Source of the DNA: Taxawa tesnikishii (nom. ined.)
Lineage: Eukaryota; Ascomycota; Dothideomycetes; Dothideales
NCBI GenBank assembly: GCA_030247885.1
Contig: JAPDRO010000022.1
Location: 434,001 to 498,000 of the forward strand
Reading direction: 5' to 3'
Length of the DNA stretch: 64,000 bases
In this document: positions 45,063 to 55,861 of the stretch, in pieces
Numbering within the stretch: the stretch's first letter is position 1
How the letters are laid out: the number at the start of each line of letters is the position of its first letter
Made by a program: the position numbers and the translations under genes
Notes under the pieces: generated by a model
Told to the model about the DNA's origin: nothing
Database searches by the model: none
What the model saw: only the letters and a program-made list of their open reading frames with translations

Positions 45063-47416
45063 ATGAAGGCGGCTTTGTCAATCGGCACACTCGTTGCTGG
45101 CGCAATCGCCACTCCTCTCCTGCCTCGAGCTCCATCACTCCCTCCCATCCCCGGTAGTCCCGAGATCATCCAGAATGGCGCATTTAGCAATGGCTCCTCG
45201 GGATGGATCTCGAGCCCTGTTGGTAAGGTTCAGAACGGCCTCTACTGCATCACGGTTCCTGCCGGCTCCGCATCGGGCAACAGCAGCTACCTGCGAACAA
45301 GCTACAAGTTCCTCGAGACGAAGAATGATGTTTACACGCTGAACTTCACCGCGAAATCTTCTGTCGGTTACGATATCGTGGTCTCAACACCCATCGGCCA
45401 GCTCGATCCCAACCTCAACACTACTGCAGCTTTGACCACCACGTTGCATCCTTTCTCTTTCACCTTCTCTCCAGCGAACCAGGCCCCGAACGCCACTCTG
45501 GAGTTTGACCTCGGCGGAGCACCAAGCCAAGCACAAGTCTGCATCGGGGATATCTCGCTCAAACGTATCGACCGTAGCAGTTATGTTCAGGACGTCGGTC
45601 CAGCTATCAAGGTCAATCAGCTGGGTTACCTTACAAACGGTCCAAAGCTCGCCACTCTTGTCACAAACTCCAGTGCTACTGCATGGTCGCTGAAGAACAA
45701 TGCCGGTGCTGTCGTTGCGAACGGTCAGACCGCTCCACGTGGCATAGATGCGGCATCCGGTCAAGCCGTTGCGATAATCGACTTCACTGCTTACACCAAG
45801 GAAGGCGCGAGCTACACTCTGACCGCCGGCGGTGCCACGAGCTTCCCGTTCGCTATCTCCTCGACCGTCTACGATACTCTGCGCCAGGACTCGCTGCAAT
45901 TCTTCTATCAGCAACGCAGTGGCATCGCCATCGATGGTAACCTGGTAGGCCAGGAGTATGCGCGGGCTGCTGGACACGTGCAAATACCTCCAAACAAGGG
46001 TGATGTACGGACGCCATGCCAGGCAGTATCGGATTCGCTTATTGCCTACCTCGAACCATGGACCTGCAACTACACTTTGGATGTCACTCAAGGCTGGTAC
46101 GATGCAGGCGATCAGGGCAAGTACGTCGTCAATGGAGGCATCTCTGCCGCCCAGCTTCTAATGGAGTACGAGCGTACGCTGTACATACGCAATACGACCA
46201 ACGAGCTTGGCGACGGCTCTCTGCGCATCCCCGAGCGTAACAACGGCGTTCCCGATGTCCTCGATGAAGCTCGCTGGGAGCTCGAGTTCCTCTTGAAGAT
46301 GCAGGTCCCAGCTGGATCCCCACCACAGCTGTTCAACGGCTCCATGATCGACATGTCGGGCATGGCCCACCACAAGATGCACGACAACCAATGGACTCCG
46401 CTGCCGACCGATCCTTCGCAAGACCCCAAGCGCCGTGAGCTTCACCGACCTTCTACCGCCGCCACTCTCAACCTCGCAGCTGCCGGCGCAATGGGCGCTC
46501 GTATCTTTGCCAACTTTGATGCCAACTTCTCGCAGCAATGTCTGACAGCGGCAAAGACTGCATACGCGGCAGCTTTAAGACACCCCGCTATCCTTGCTCC
46601 AGGCACCGATTGGGATCTTGGTGGTGGCGCTTACAGCGACAATGACGTTTCTGACGAGTTTTACTGGGCGGCAGTAGAGATGTACCTCACCACTGGTGGT
46701 CAACAGTATTTGAACGACCTTACCAGCAACCCATACCACACAGCCAATACGTCTACCGTATTCCCTATCGCAGGATTCAGCTGGGGCAGCGTCGCTGGTA
46801 AGCCCACAAAGAAAGACAGCGGAAAGATTGTCTAAGATACTGACAATGTCTCACAGCGCTTGGCCGACTCGATCTCGCCACCATCCCTAGCAACATCTCC
46901 AACCACAGTGCAATCGTACAATCAGTGCTTGACGGTGCCGATCAATACATCGCCATCCAACGCAACCAATCGAACGGCTACGGATTGTTCCTCAACAACT
47001 ACCCATGGGGCAGCAACAGCAACAACCTCAACAATGTGCAGGTCGTCGCCACTGCCTACGACTTGACCGACAACAGCACGTACCGCTCCAGCGCGCTCGA
47101 GGGCATTGATTACGTCTTGGGCCGCAACGCGCTGGCGCAGAGCTACATTCGCGGCTACGGAACGAAGGCGACTTCCAACGTGCACTCCAGGTTGTACGCA
47201 CACGAACTGGACGACCGTGTCCCACAAGCGCCGGCCGGTGCCATGGGCGGTGGTGCGAACGAGGACGCGAGCGACCCTCCGGCCGATGATGTGCTGCAGG
47301 GATGCAAGCCGCAGCTATGCTACGTGGATGACGTTAACAGTTACTCGACGAACGAGGTTGCCATCAACTGGAATTCGGCGCTGGCTTGGGTCACTGGATG
47401 GGCAGCGAGTCAGTAA
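45063..47416 (+). CDS. glycoside hydrolase family 9 endoglucanase with N-terminal CBM-like domain
   Basis: This secreted enzyme is predicted to hydrolyse beta-1,4-glucan. The ATG at 45063 starts a signal peptide (MKAALSIGTLVAGAIATPL). Residues of about 33-165 form a jelly-roll-like carbohydrate-binding module (IIQNGAFSNGSSGWIS onward). A CelD-type Ig-like domain follows (AIKVNQLGYLTNGPKLATLV, near residue 184). The GH9 catalytic barrel has GWYDAGDQGKYV (catalytic Asp pair, near 345), the VHSRLYAHELDDRVP loop and the general acid Glu in STNEVAINWNSALAW (near 742). A 59-nt intron (46798-46856, GTAAGC...TCACAG) joins in phase. The product is 764 residues, full-length and intact. Many N-glycosylation sequons are present. 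Confidence 0.93.
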
Positions 47417-47788
47417 AGGTGTTACGTGTCACGAGGCCGCATGTTTCCGTAATGTCATGTATGTATGTGTGTTATCAGATTCTCGAGTAAATGGAAAGCG
47501 AGCGTGATAACGCCGGAAAGCTTTACGGTCGGGGTAAGCAAACCGTGGTAGCGGTTGGTCTGGTGTATCAAGGAATCTTGAGTACATCAAACTTTATCTT
47601 CAAACTTTTTCGTACGCCAGGCACCAGCTCAACAGCGCACATATAAGTATCCGAGTATTTTCCTGTCCGTCTTTCTTTCTTCGTTACAATCACCAGTACT
47701 GCGACGCGCTCATCACACACAGCCAAGCCTCTCCCATCGTCCAAGGACAGCGACAACACAGTCAACCATCGCAATTCACATCGCAATC
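47417..47788. other. short intergenic region
   Basis: About 370 bases, with no gene seen. It should hold the promoter of the Cys-rich secreted protein. Confidence 0.4.
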
Positions 47789-48552
47789 ATGAAGCTCGCC
47801 GCCACTCTTCTACTCTTCCTGCCAGCGTTCGCCGTTCTGGCGGTTCCGATCGGGGGCACCGTCACCACCACCACCACCACCACCACCATCACGGCCGCCA
47901 TCGGCGTCGACACAGTCGACACCGACGCCACCACGGGCATCACGGCAGAGCGCGACACGGCGGCCAAGCACCCCTGCCAACAGAAAGCAACGCGCGGCAG
48001 CTACGGCTGCGGCTGGCCATGGGGCGCGGACGCGAAAAAGGCCAATGCACGGGCTGCGGCTACAACCACTACTGGTACGAGCTCGAGTGCCAGAAGTGCA
48101 GTTCCTACGCCTACGGCCGGGCGATCGACAATCCCGACACGCCGCAGGACGAGACCAAGATCGTGCAGGAGTTTGCGGCTGCGATGGCGGGACAGCGGAT
48201 GGGGAAGGGGATGGCGGTCACGGTCACGGTCACGGTCACCGTGAGCGCTCATGCGACGATCGAGACGGCGACGGTGACGGCGACGGAGACGGCGACGGTC
48301 ACGGTCACGGTGGCGCCGATGCCCGCGGACGACAGCGCCACAACGACACCGGCGACAGCGACAGCGATGGCGATGGCGACTGCGACGGGGTGGCGAAGCA
48401 TTGAGATAGGGGGTTTTGATGGCACTTTCCACGTGTTTGAGACGGGCGTTTTTCTTCTTCTTGTTTTAAATGGCCCGCGGCTGCCGGCTCGAGAGGGGCG
48501 GCTTAATGTAAAACAGTGTTCGTTCCCCCGTTTCCGCACATCACAGTCTTGA
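47789..48552 (+). CDS. small Cys-rich secreted protein with Thr/Val/Ala repeat tail
   Basis: The ATG at 47789 opens a strong signal peptide (MKLAATLLLFLPAFAVLAVP), then a poly-Thr stretch. After one base step at a GGGG run near 48022, the reading continues as a Cys-rich domain with spacing C...C...CxxC...CxxC (QCTGCGYNHYWYELECQKC). A tail rich in Thr, Val and Ala follows, made of six-base DNA repeats (ACGGTC). The exact 3' end is uncertain: one frame stops at 48404, the other at 48552. The paired CxxC spacing resembles a zinc- or disulfide-stabilised knuckle. Family not recognised; the size and composition suit a wall-associated or effector-like secreted protein. Confidence 0.5.
48212..48330. 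repeat. ACGGTC/ACGGCG short tandem repeats
   Basis: Four ACGGTC units at about 48218-48239 are followed by GACGGCGACGGT-type units to about 48310. They encode the Thr/Val/Ala tail of the secreted protein. Confidence 0.7.
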
Positions 48553-49109
48553 TGAGTGCATCATAATGCAGAGTATCCCTTGCTGTCAGGCGGTAGATTT
48601 ACACGTGGAACCAAAGCCACTACGTCGTGCGTGCCCGCATTTTCATGAGAGGGGCCGTCTTTAATTCGAGAGAAACAGATGGGTCTGGAAGCAGTTGGTT
48701 GACGGCGTCCACGTTCTTATCGGTGCCACCGGGTAGTTTGGAAGTAGAGTCGGCTTTTGCACGAGCCCCCGGCAGGAATGGAAAATGATCGATTTGCATC
48801 AGATTTTGGTATCAAGAAGGACGTTGTTGACAAAACATCAAGAAAGGAGAGGGCCCGGAACGCCTTGCACGCTATGCAGCGGTCTCCCCCCCCCCCCCCC
48901 CCCCCCCCCCTCCTCCAGTCCAAGCAGAGCGCAGAGCAGTAACGCCCAGGTCATGTCGAGAGTTCGTATTCGTTACGTGGCGGCGCACCTCATATGTATA
49001 CCTTCCACTCCCTGTCCCCATACATCGCAAGGTCGAGCTCTAACCCCGGCCTGGTCTACACCACCTGGACGTAATTGCTGCGCAGAGTGTCAGTCAATCT
49101 CAAACCCGC
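48553..49109. other. intergenic with 25-nt poly-C tract
   Basis: About 560 bases lie between convergent genes. The main feature is an uninterrupted C25 run (48886-48910). Confidence 0.5.
48886..48910. repeat. poly-C mononucleotide tract (C25)
   Basis: There are twenty-five consecutive C, followed by TCCTCC. Such a length is rare and its count is likely unreliable. Confidence 0.85.
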
Positions 49110-50608
49110 TCATTCCTTCAGAGGACATTGAACGGACCTTGGGAAGATGCCCTCACGATCTCCAATCCTACCGGTCCACCAATCGGCCGCGTTCTCGGTC
49201 TTCTTCACAATGGTAATCACATCACCCTTCTTGAAGCCCAGATCGCCGGGCTGATCGGCCTCGAAGGTGAACTTTGCAATCGCCTGCCCCGGTCTCGCGG
49301 CCGCTGCGCCCGTCTTGGAGCCGAACATTGGTTTCGGCGCCGTCGGTCGGCTCGGCTTAGCTTTGTCACTATACACATAGTCGGCCTGGTCGCCGAACGC
49401 GCTGTTGGAGCGGCCGCGGTTTGCTTCGAGGCGGTCGAAGGTTTCGGAGGGGTTGGCGCGTGAGGCGAAGGTCGAGGAGCGGTTGAGACCGCCCTGTGTG
49501 GGTGCGCGGTCGTAGACGTCGTCTTGCCAGGTGCTGGCGCGGGAGGGGCGGTCTCGGTATTCGTAGTCGTTGTCGCGGGTCGGTATGCCTGTGCCTGTGC
49601 CGGTACGGTCGGTGCGCACGCCTTCGCCGTATGCGGAGCCGGTCCGGCCTTGCCAGACGACGTCTTCGTGGCGTTCGTCGTACACGGGGATGTCGTTGTA
49701 CATCTGGTCGCCGCCGCCTCCGCCGCCGCCGCCCGGGGCGACGCCGGCGAAGACACGAGAGTTGAGGACGCGCATGAGGGGCTCTGCGGCGGGAGGCACG
49801 GGCACGGCACCCTCGAGCAGAGCGCGCGCGGTCACGCGGCGATTGTAAAGTTTCTCGTTGGCGTCGCGGCGTTCGATGAGGACACTGCCTTCGAGGGAGA
49901 CACCGGCGAAGAGACCTTTGGTTTTGCTGTAGGAGAAGATTCCGGCGATGGATTTCAGCGATGCCGCACCCGCCGCCTCTGCATTGCGACCGACGGGGCC
50001 AGCGGCGATGGAGACGTTGCCGCCCAGAGTGATGGAGCCGACCTGGGCGAAGGTGCGCACGGCGGCGGCGTCGTTAAGGATGAAGACGAAGTCTGTAAGC
50101 TCGAAGCCGATCTGTCCGCCAAAGCCGCCTCCTACCGTGCCGATTGCGGATGGTGCGGACCTGTGGAGGTGATGAGCCGGCCACGTTCCTTCTCGTTCGT
50201 TGGGTGTAATGCATACCATGAACCGTCAGCCAGTCTCGCAACCACGACGCCGGAACCAAAACGTGCGCTTCCCAGGAAGCCGGCCTTGAAGACGGTCATG
50301 ATGGCTAGACCCTAACAGGCTGTCAGCGCCGTGTGTCCCAAGCAGTGCAGTATACACGGCCAGAATCAGCTGTAGAGCGTGCGGACTTTTGCGTTTGCGA
50401 GGATCTGAGGCGGGATGATCTTGTCTGGGCCGAATGCCTGTTTGGGGTCTACGAAGGAAGCGAGGATCTTGCCCGTCTTCTTGCATTCGCCTAGAGAGGA
50501 GGAGAAGAGCCGGTTAGACTACGCGCAGTTACGCTTGCAGCATGGCGGGCGGGACGCGGGTGACTTACTCCTCATCGAAGAGGGCAGCGGGTTGTTGATC
50601 AGCGGCAT
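49110..50608 (-). CDS. YSC84: YSC84-type SYLF/SH3 protein of the actin-endocytic patch
   Basis: Ysc84 proteins bind phosphoinositides and actin and work with Las17 in endocytosis. The ATG at 50608 gives a short first exon (INNPLPSSMRS). Introns at 50491-50568, 50312-50386 and 50161-50216 join exons reading ECKKTGKILASFVDP, LAIMTVFKAGFLGSARFGSG and SAIGTVGGGFGGQIGFELTDF. These are the hallmark words of the SYLF domain (about residues 10-215). A long Gly/Arg/Asp-rich linker follows, with a short poly-Gly run. A C-terminal SH3 domain (AIAKFTFEADQPGDLGFKKGD, then WWTGRIGDREGIFP) ends the protein at 49110. The second donor (GTCCGC) is weak but phase-correct. The frame is intact; about 435 residues. 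Divergent to SFT1. Confidence 0.93.
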
Positions 50609-50696
50609 GGCCGGCGAGTTCGGCTTGTCCTCGACAGAGTTCCCTGTTTGGCAAGAGCGCGATCGGTGACGGATCAAAAGAGGAAGCAGCGACCAG

Positions 50697-50826
50697 AGAG
50701 GACCAGAGAGGGCCAGAGAGGGCCAGAGGAGCAGAGGAGCAGAGGAGCAGAGGAGCAGAGGAGCAGAGGAGCAGAGGAGCAGAGGAGCAGAGCAGCAGAG
50801 GAGCAGAGGAGCAGAGCAGCAGAGGA
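50697..50826. repeat. GAGCAGAG-type minisatellite
   Basis: Tandem units of eight to ten bases (GAGCAGAG, GAGGAGCAGA, with AGAGGGCC variants at the left end) run for about 130 bases. Confidence 0.9.
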
Positions 50827-50849
50827 CTGACTAGGCACTCGACTACAGT

Positions 50850-50905
50850 GGGATCTGGGATGTGCGATGTGGGATGTGCGACGTGGGATGTGCGACGTGG
50901 GATGT
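50850..50905. repeat. GGGATGTGCGA(C/T)GT tandem repeat
   Basis: Four near-identical units of about 15 bases (GATGTGGGATGTGCG with C/T variation) are present. Confidence 0.8.
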
Positions 50906-51111
50906 TCTTCGAGAACGCCAAGAGGCTTCGAGGAGGAAGTGGAAGTCGCGGATGCCTGTTCACACCAGTCTGTCTTTCCCAAGAGCTCGGGGCAAGAGGG
51001 CAGAGGCAGGCTTGCAGCTGCCCGATGACGACCAAGCCGAACCCGAGCCGGAGGATCAGTTGCAAAGTCCGGGGTCGGCGCCGGCTCACACCTCCACGAA
51101 CAGGCAGGTGC

Positions 51112-51152
51112 GGGTGTGCAGGTGCAGGTGCAGGTGCAGGTGCAGGTGCAGG
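51112..51152. repeat. (GTGCAG)n hexanucleotide repeat
   Basis: About six tandem GTGCAG units lie 250 bases before the SFT1 start. Confidence 0.85.
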
Positions 51153-51400
51153 TGTCCAGGCACAAAGAACCCATCACTACTCGTCTACACAACCTACTAC
51201 TCTCCCACCTATCACCCCTCATACCGCCTCCCGACCCAGCCACCATCCGAACCATTTGATCCACCCTCCACCCTCAACTCTCCACCCTCTTCCACATCGA
51301 GCGCTCCATCACCTCCTCACACCCGTCCCCACCAGACGCCAGCCCTCCCACCGACACCTCCTTCACCACCACTTTAAAACCCCATACCCCTCCAGCCGCC

Positions 51401-51821
51401 ATGTCTGACGCCTACGAGCGCGAACGCCAAAACAACTCGCGCCTGGACGAGCTCTCGGCCAAAGTCTCCGCTTTGCGGGGCGTGACCATCGACATCTACG
51501 ACAATGCGCGCGACCAGGGCATCATCGATTCATCCGTACGTTCCCCCCACCGCCCATCATCCCTTTCTTCTCCTCCCCCTCATCCTGCGCCAGTCGTCTC
51601 TACTCGCACAACGAACCCTCGACCTGACTGACTCGTTGGTCTAGAACGAAGCCTTCTCGAACTTCGGCACCTCCCTGAAAGGCTCCGCGAGCCGCCTGGG
51701 TCGCATGGCACAGCAGGGGAACAAGGTAGCCATCTTGAAACTCGCCGGTATCATCTCGCTGGTTTGCGTTGTGCTGTATTGGATCCTCGGCTTGCTGTTC
51801 GGACGGGGCGGGAAGGCGTGA
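51401..51821 (+). CDS. SFT1: SFT1-like Qc-SNARE of the Golgi
   Basis: This tail-anchored SNARE acts in retrograde transport within the Golgi. Exon 1 (51401-51535) encodes a SNARE helix with regular heptads (LDELSAKVSALRGVTIDIYD, then NARDQGIID). A 109-nt intron (51536-51644, GTACGT...TCTAG) leads to exon 2, which has the second half of the motif (LKGSASRLGRMAQQGNK) and a C-terminal membrane anchor (LAGIISLVCVVLYWILGLLF). The product is 103 residues and intact. BET1 is the alternative name within the Bet1/Sft1 family; the ALRGVTIDIYDNARDQ core favours SFT1. Confidence 0.88.
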
Positions 51822-52327
51822 TGTGAGGGAGGATCAAGGCGCAGCTCGATTGGCGAGGCCAGAAACACAATCGCGATTGCGATGCAGGGAAAAGCCGAGG
51901 GGCAAACGCTCGAGACGAGAGGGCCCAAAGCGTGCAACAGTGGAATGCCGACACAAGAACGAGACGAGCGCGAAAGCGTCCTGGCCAAGTATCGAGACCA
52001 CGCCGAGGGAAGGGACAGGGCGAAAGCGTAGAGGTTCGGCTCTGAAACGGCGATTCCGCCCTGCCTTCGTTCTTGAGAGGTTGGAGCTACTGTATGCTAT
52101 GAAGAAGAGGATGGGTGAAAGGCAAAGAGCGCGTCTGCCCTGCAAGTGCCAAGCCATGACACTCGTACAACCACATCGCTTGATGCACAAACGCGTCCAA
52201 CACAAACACTTTTTTCCTCAATGACTTTGCATTAGACTCGGTCTGAGCTGGTCCCCTCCACTCCGTCTCACCCAATTCGCATCTCACGCCTCGTGACCCG
52301 TTGCCATCACCCACGCTCAAACGTAAT
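51822..52327. other. convergent intergenic region
   Basis: About 505 bases lie between the 3' ends of SFT1 and the ArfGAP gene. No gene is supported. Confidence 0.4.
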
Positions 52328-54394
52328 CTAACCCCATGGGTTCCCAAACGGATCATCGCTCGCCCCGAATCCGCCTCCAGTGGCCGGCTTGCCCGTCACA
52401 CCCGGACTCGCCGCACTGCTCCAACCCCCGAAATCATCTTCCTCCGCCACCGTCGGCTTGCTCGTCGCGGCAGCGGAGGCAGGAGCGGCACTGCCCCAGC
52501 CGCCCAAGTCGTCACCTGCTGGCTTCGGACTCGTCACCGTCGTGTTGCTTCCCCACCCACCGAAATCGCTCGTTAGGGACGTGCCAGCTGGAGCTTTGTA
52601 CGTCGACGTCTGCGCTGCCGGCGCTGGAGCCGGGGCCGGAGCCGGGTCTGGCGTGCTCCAAGCGTCGTTGGAGCCCCACGCGTCCATGTTTCCGAGCGCG
52701 GAGAAAGCTGAGCTTGTCTGTTGCGGAGCCGCTGGCTTGGGCGCTGGTGCTGGATTAGAAATGTTGAAGGCCGAGTATGACGGCGTGGCTGGGGCTGGCG
52801 ATCTCGAGGCGGTGGTGGTGGTTGGCGCTGGAGCGGAGAGGTCGAAGAGGTCGCCCATTGACGAGGCAGTGGGCGGGGCTGGCGACCTGACCGCTGATGC
52901 GGCAGAGGCGGTGCCAGCGGAAGTGAAGTCGCCGAAGTCGCCGAAACCTGATGACATGCGGTTGTGCTGCGTTTTGGGCGGCGGAGGTGGGCTCGTCTTT
53001 GCTGCCGGGGCGGGCTTGGTGTCGAAGAAGCCACCGCCGCTAAGGTTGGGCGATGTGATCGAGGATTGGCGTGTCGAAATCGATGGCGATGTCAGGCCTG
53101 CGAAGGGAGACGGCTTTGCTGCTGGTGGTTGAGCTGCCGGGGTTGACGTGAAATTCAGGCCGCTGAAAGCGTCGTTGAGCCCACCGAAAGACTGCTGTGC
53201 TGTTGGTGACTGCAGTGGTGGCGATGTGAGGCCGCCAAATGCTGAAGGTGTCTGGGCCTGTAGTTGAGGAGTCTGCCGTGGCGCGGACGAGTACAGAGAC
53301 AGAATCGACTGCTTTAGGTCGGATCGCTGTGGCCCAGTGGATGCTAGACTGGAGGCAGCGCTGGATGGTCGCGCAGGGGGCAGATTGGGCGCCCCCAAAG
53401 AAGTCAAGTCCGAGCAAGGAGTCGCCTGGCTTGGTTTGCTTTGACGGAGCTGCAGGTGCTTTTGGTGGTGGGGGTCTCGATGTCACTGTTGGCTCTACAG
53501 TGCTTGGTCTAGCGGGGGCGGGCGCTGACGCAGATGCAGAATCATCGCCGAAAAGATCGATGACAGGCGCTGCGGGCTTGCTCACTGGCTGGCGGGCCGG
53601 CTGAGACGCATTTCCATTCCGCAAAGATGAAGAGCGGTCGAGCTTTGCCTTTTCCTGTACGACATTGAGTGGCTACGGCGTCCGTACGTTAGCTTGAGCG
53701 AAAACGGTGGGGGGGGGGGGGGTGGAAGGAGAGTCATACCACATCGTCATCACCGTCCACATCTAGAGTGGCCGGATCAGGCATTGGCCCATCCATGGCC
53801 CATCTCTTCGAATCGTATTTTGTCCGAATGAAGTTCTCGATCTTGCTAGTTCCGGATTCAGTGCCTGGTTTCGTGTCTGCTCTGAGCAGTCTTAACGTAC
53901 GCTTCTGAGGGAACATGGCCTGGTGCGAGCTTTGCTTCCCAATACCTGCGCAACTATAAGCGTCTTCCTTCCAGGAAACCGATCTTCGGACTACTGACTT
54001 GTTTGCTCTTGCATTGCCCCACCGCAGCATGCTCTGGAGCTGCTCGTCGGTCCACGAGTCCAAGTCCACACTCTTAACACGGCTGATGTGTGTACCCATG
54101 CCACGGTGAATTCCTGAGCATCTTTACCACTCCAGTCAGTCCCTCCTTCCCCAACGTACTGCTGTTGGGGGACACACCTTATACAGATGAAAATGCCAAG
54201 GTTCCAACTGGCCCATCGCGGGTCTGCAGATAGGGGTCAACATTCGTATCCCGGCCGCAACTTGGATTTGTATGCGCACGCTTGTTCCTCTTGCAATCCG
54301 CACAAGTCTTGTTGCTCTCAATCTTGACCAGGCTCTTCAATGTCTGTTGATTCTGAGCAGCCCGATCTGCTGCCGGATTCGGTCGGCGGGACAT
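52328..54394 (-). CDS. Arf GTPase-activating protein, AGE2-like
   Basis: This protein stimulates GTP hydrolysis on Arf in Golgi/endosome vesicle traffic. Six exons are separated by introns at 54225-54279, 54122-54177, 53946-53998, 53846-53900 and 53673-53739, all phase-consistent. The spliced N-terminus gives the ArfGAP zinc finger [18 protein letters not shown] to [13 protein letters not shown], where the Arg of HRG is the catalytic finger. [14 protein letters not shown] and [16 protein letters not shown] follow. After residue 150 the protein is Pro/Ser/Ala-rich, with short DLF/GDLFDL and GGWGS motifs that may bind adaptors. A one-base step lies in the CCCCC run at 53392-53396; the reading then continues to NPWG. 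The last intron contains a G14 tract. About 610 residues. Confidence 0.88.
53709..53722. repeat. poly-G tract (G14) within an intron
   Basis: Fourteen consecutive G (C on the gene strand) lie inside the 67-nt intron of the ArfGAP gene, a position that tolerates length change. Confidence 0.8.
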
Positions 54395-54827
54395 GACGTT
54401 TTGTGGCTTGCTAACTGCACTGAGGACTTTCTTGTCGAGTCTGAGAGTGTCGTTTGTTGTTCGCGATGGGAATGTAATTAATCCCCGGTCAGTGTTGAGA
54501 GGAGTGGCCGTTTCGAAGTAATGTAAGTAAATATAAGCGGCCCTTGAACGTTAGGTATCAAGTCCCCTACCTATGATGTCGGCCGCACGGGCCTCCCGAC
54601 TTTTATTGGTGTCCGTCGTTTTGCTGAACGTATGAAATTCAGACGGATAAGCATGAGAAAACATTTTGTAGCACATTACTACCATGAAGAGGTATCAATC
54701 GCTTTTGAGCAACGCGGCTCGCCATGACTGCCGCGGTGACACCATGAACCTATTCCAAACGCCTCGCTTCATGCTGTTGGAAATCCTGCCAGAAAATGCC
54801 GAGTGAACCACCAGTGAAATGCCTCGA
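54395..54827. other. intergenic
   Basis: About 430 bases lie between the LUC7 3' end and the ArfGAP start, with no gene. It should hold the ArfGAP promoter. Confidence 0.4.
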
Positions 54828-55861
54828 TCACCATCTTCCACCACCTCCTCCATAGCCGCCATAGCTATCACCACCGTAGCCTCCTCCGTAACCTCCACGA
54901 CCCCTGCCACGGTAGCCTCCGCGACCTCTGCCGCCGCCGCCATAACCTCCACCCCTACCACCGTAGCCACCGCCGCCGCCACTATAGGGATCCTCATAGC
55001 GGCCTGGTGGTCCCCTCATCATAGTATCCTCTGGGGTACGCGCCCCTTGAGGTCCTTCTGAAGCTGGTCGTACGTCTTGCGCATCTGAGCGTATCCGAGG
55101 TGCATCTTGCCAAAAAGTGATCGGCCAAACGGCGGTCATTGTCGAGTCTGCTAAGGTAGGCGCCGCAGACATCGCAAACTTGAAGCTTCTGGTGTCCGGA
55201 AGGCCCTGAAGTGTCTGACAGCGCCTTGAGATCGCGTTCCCGGTCTTCCTTGTTCTGCTTCGCTTGCCTGATCTTGAAGAATTCCGTGACCGCCAAACTG
55301 ACGCTACCAAGCTCGCCCAGAACCTGCACCTCCAGAAGTCCGTTCTCAATTGTGCGGGAGAGGTCGCTGATTTGCTTGACCTGTATGTCTGTTAGCCTCG
55401 CTGTTGACAAGCCCTCGGAAGGATCGCGCCGACCAAAGCATTTCTCTGCCTGATCTCTTCCGGCGACATCTCCAGCCTGCTCTGAGCTGAAGAGATTCTG
55501 CGGTTACACTCGTCAATGTAGCGCTGCATGTCGCGCAAGTAGTCGAAGTCGAAGCCCCATTTGCGTTTCTGCGCCTCGTCGGCGCTCTCGTATTCGGTCT
55601 TCAGAGCTTCGTTGTGTGATTTTGGACACGGTCCGAGATCTTGTTTCGTGTTGGTAAACAGGTCGTGTGGGCACGTGCCGACAAGGTAGGAGCGGCACAC
55701 CTTAGGATCTGTGATGGAAAGCTGCGGGGCGCGCGAAGAGCCGGATGCGCTCATCAACTGTTCGCCCATGAGCTGTTCTGTAGAGAGGTGTTAGCATCCA
55801 TGCGTGGTTCCATCTCTACGTAGACTCGCATACCTAACAGCTTCCTCTGTTCGGCCGCCAT
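54828..55861 (-). CDS. LUC7: LUC7-like U1 snRNP splicing factor
   Basis: Luc7 stabilises U1 binding at 5' splice sites. Exon 1 (55834-55861) encodes MAAEQRKLL. An intron at 55778-55833 joins to EQLMGEQLM and the first zinc finger (VCRSYLVGTCPHDLFTNTKQ to CPKSH). A helical region (RYIDECNRRISSAQSRL) follows, then a second intron at 55381-55433 (GTCGGC donor, CTAAC branch), then QISDLSRTIENGLLEVQVL and the second zinc finger (VCDVCGAYLSRLDNDRR-DH). Two one-base steps at GG pairs, near 55113 and 55047, precede a C-terminal RGG box made of Gly/Tyr/Arg repeats. About 285 residues. Divergent to GPI16 with 372 bases between. Confidence 0.92.

Larger units (their letters stand above)
50609..51400. 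promoter_or_regulatory. divergent promoter region with minisatellites
   Basis: This 790-base interval between YSC84 and SFT1 holds three tandem arrays: a GAGGAGCAGA-type array (50700-50826), a GGGATGTGCGA-type array (about 50850-50905) and a GTGCAG array (51112-51152). No gene is supported; long low-complexity frames are by-products of the repeats. Confidence 0.5.

Noticed and set aside
50648-51408. Long Glu/Arg/Gln- and Cys/Arg-rich frames
   Set aside because: These are translations of the GAGCAGAG and GTGCAG tandem repeats, open in several frames at once.
52380-53132. 250-codon plus-strand frame over the ArfGAP gene
   Set aside because: It is a by-product of the Pro/Ala/Ser-rich low-complexity region on the opposite strand.
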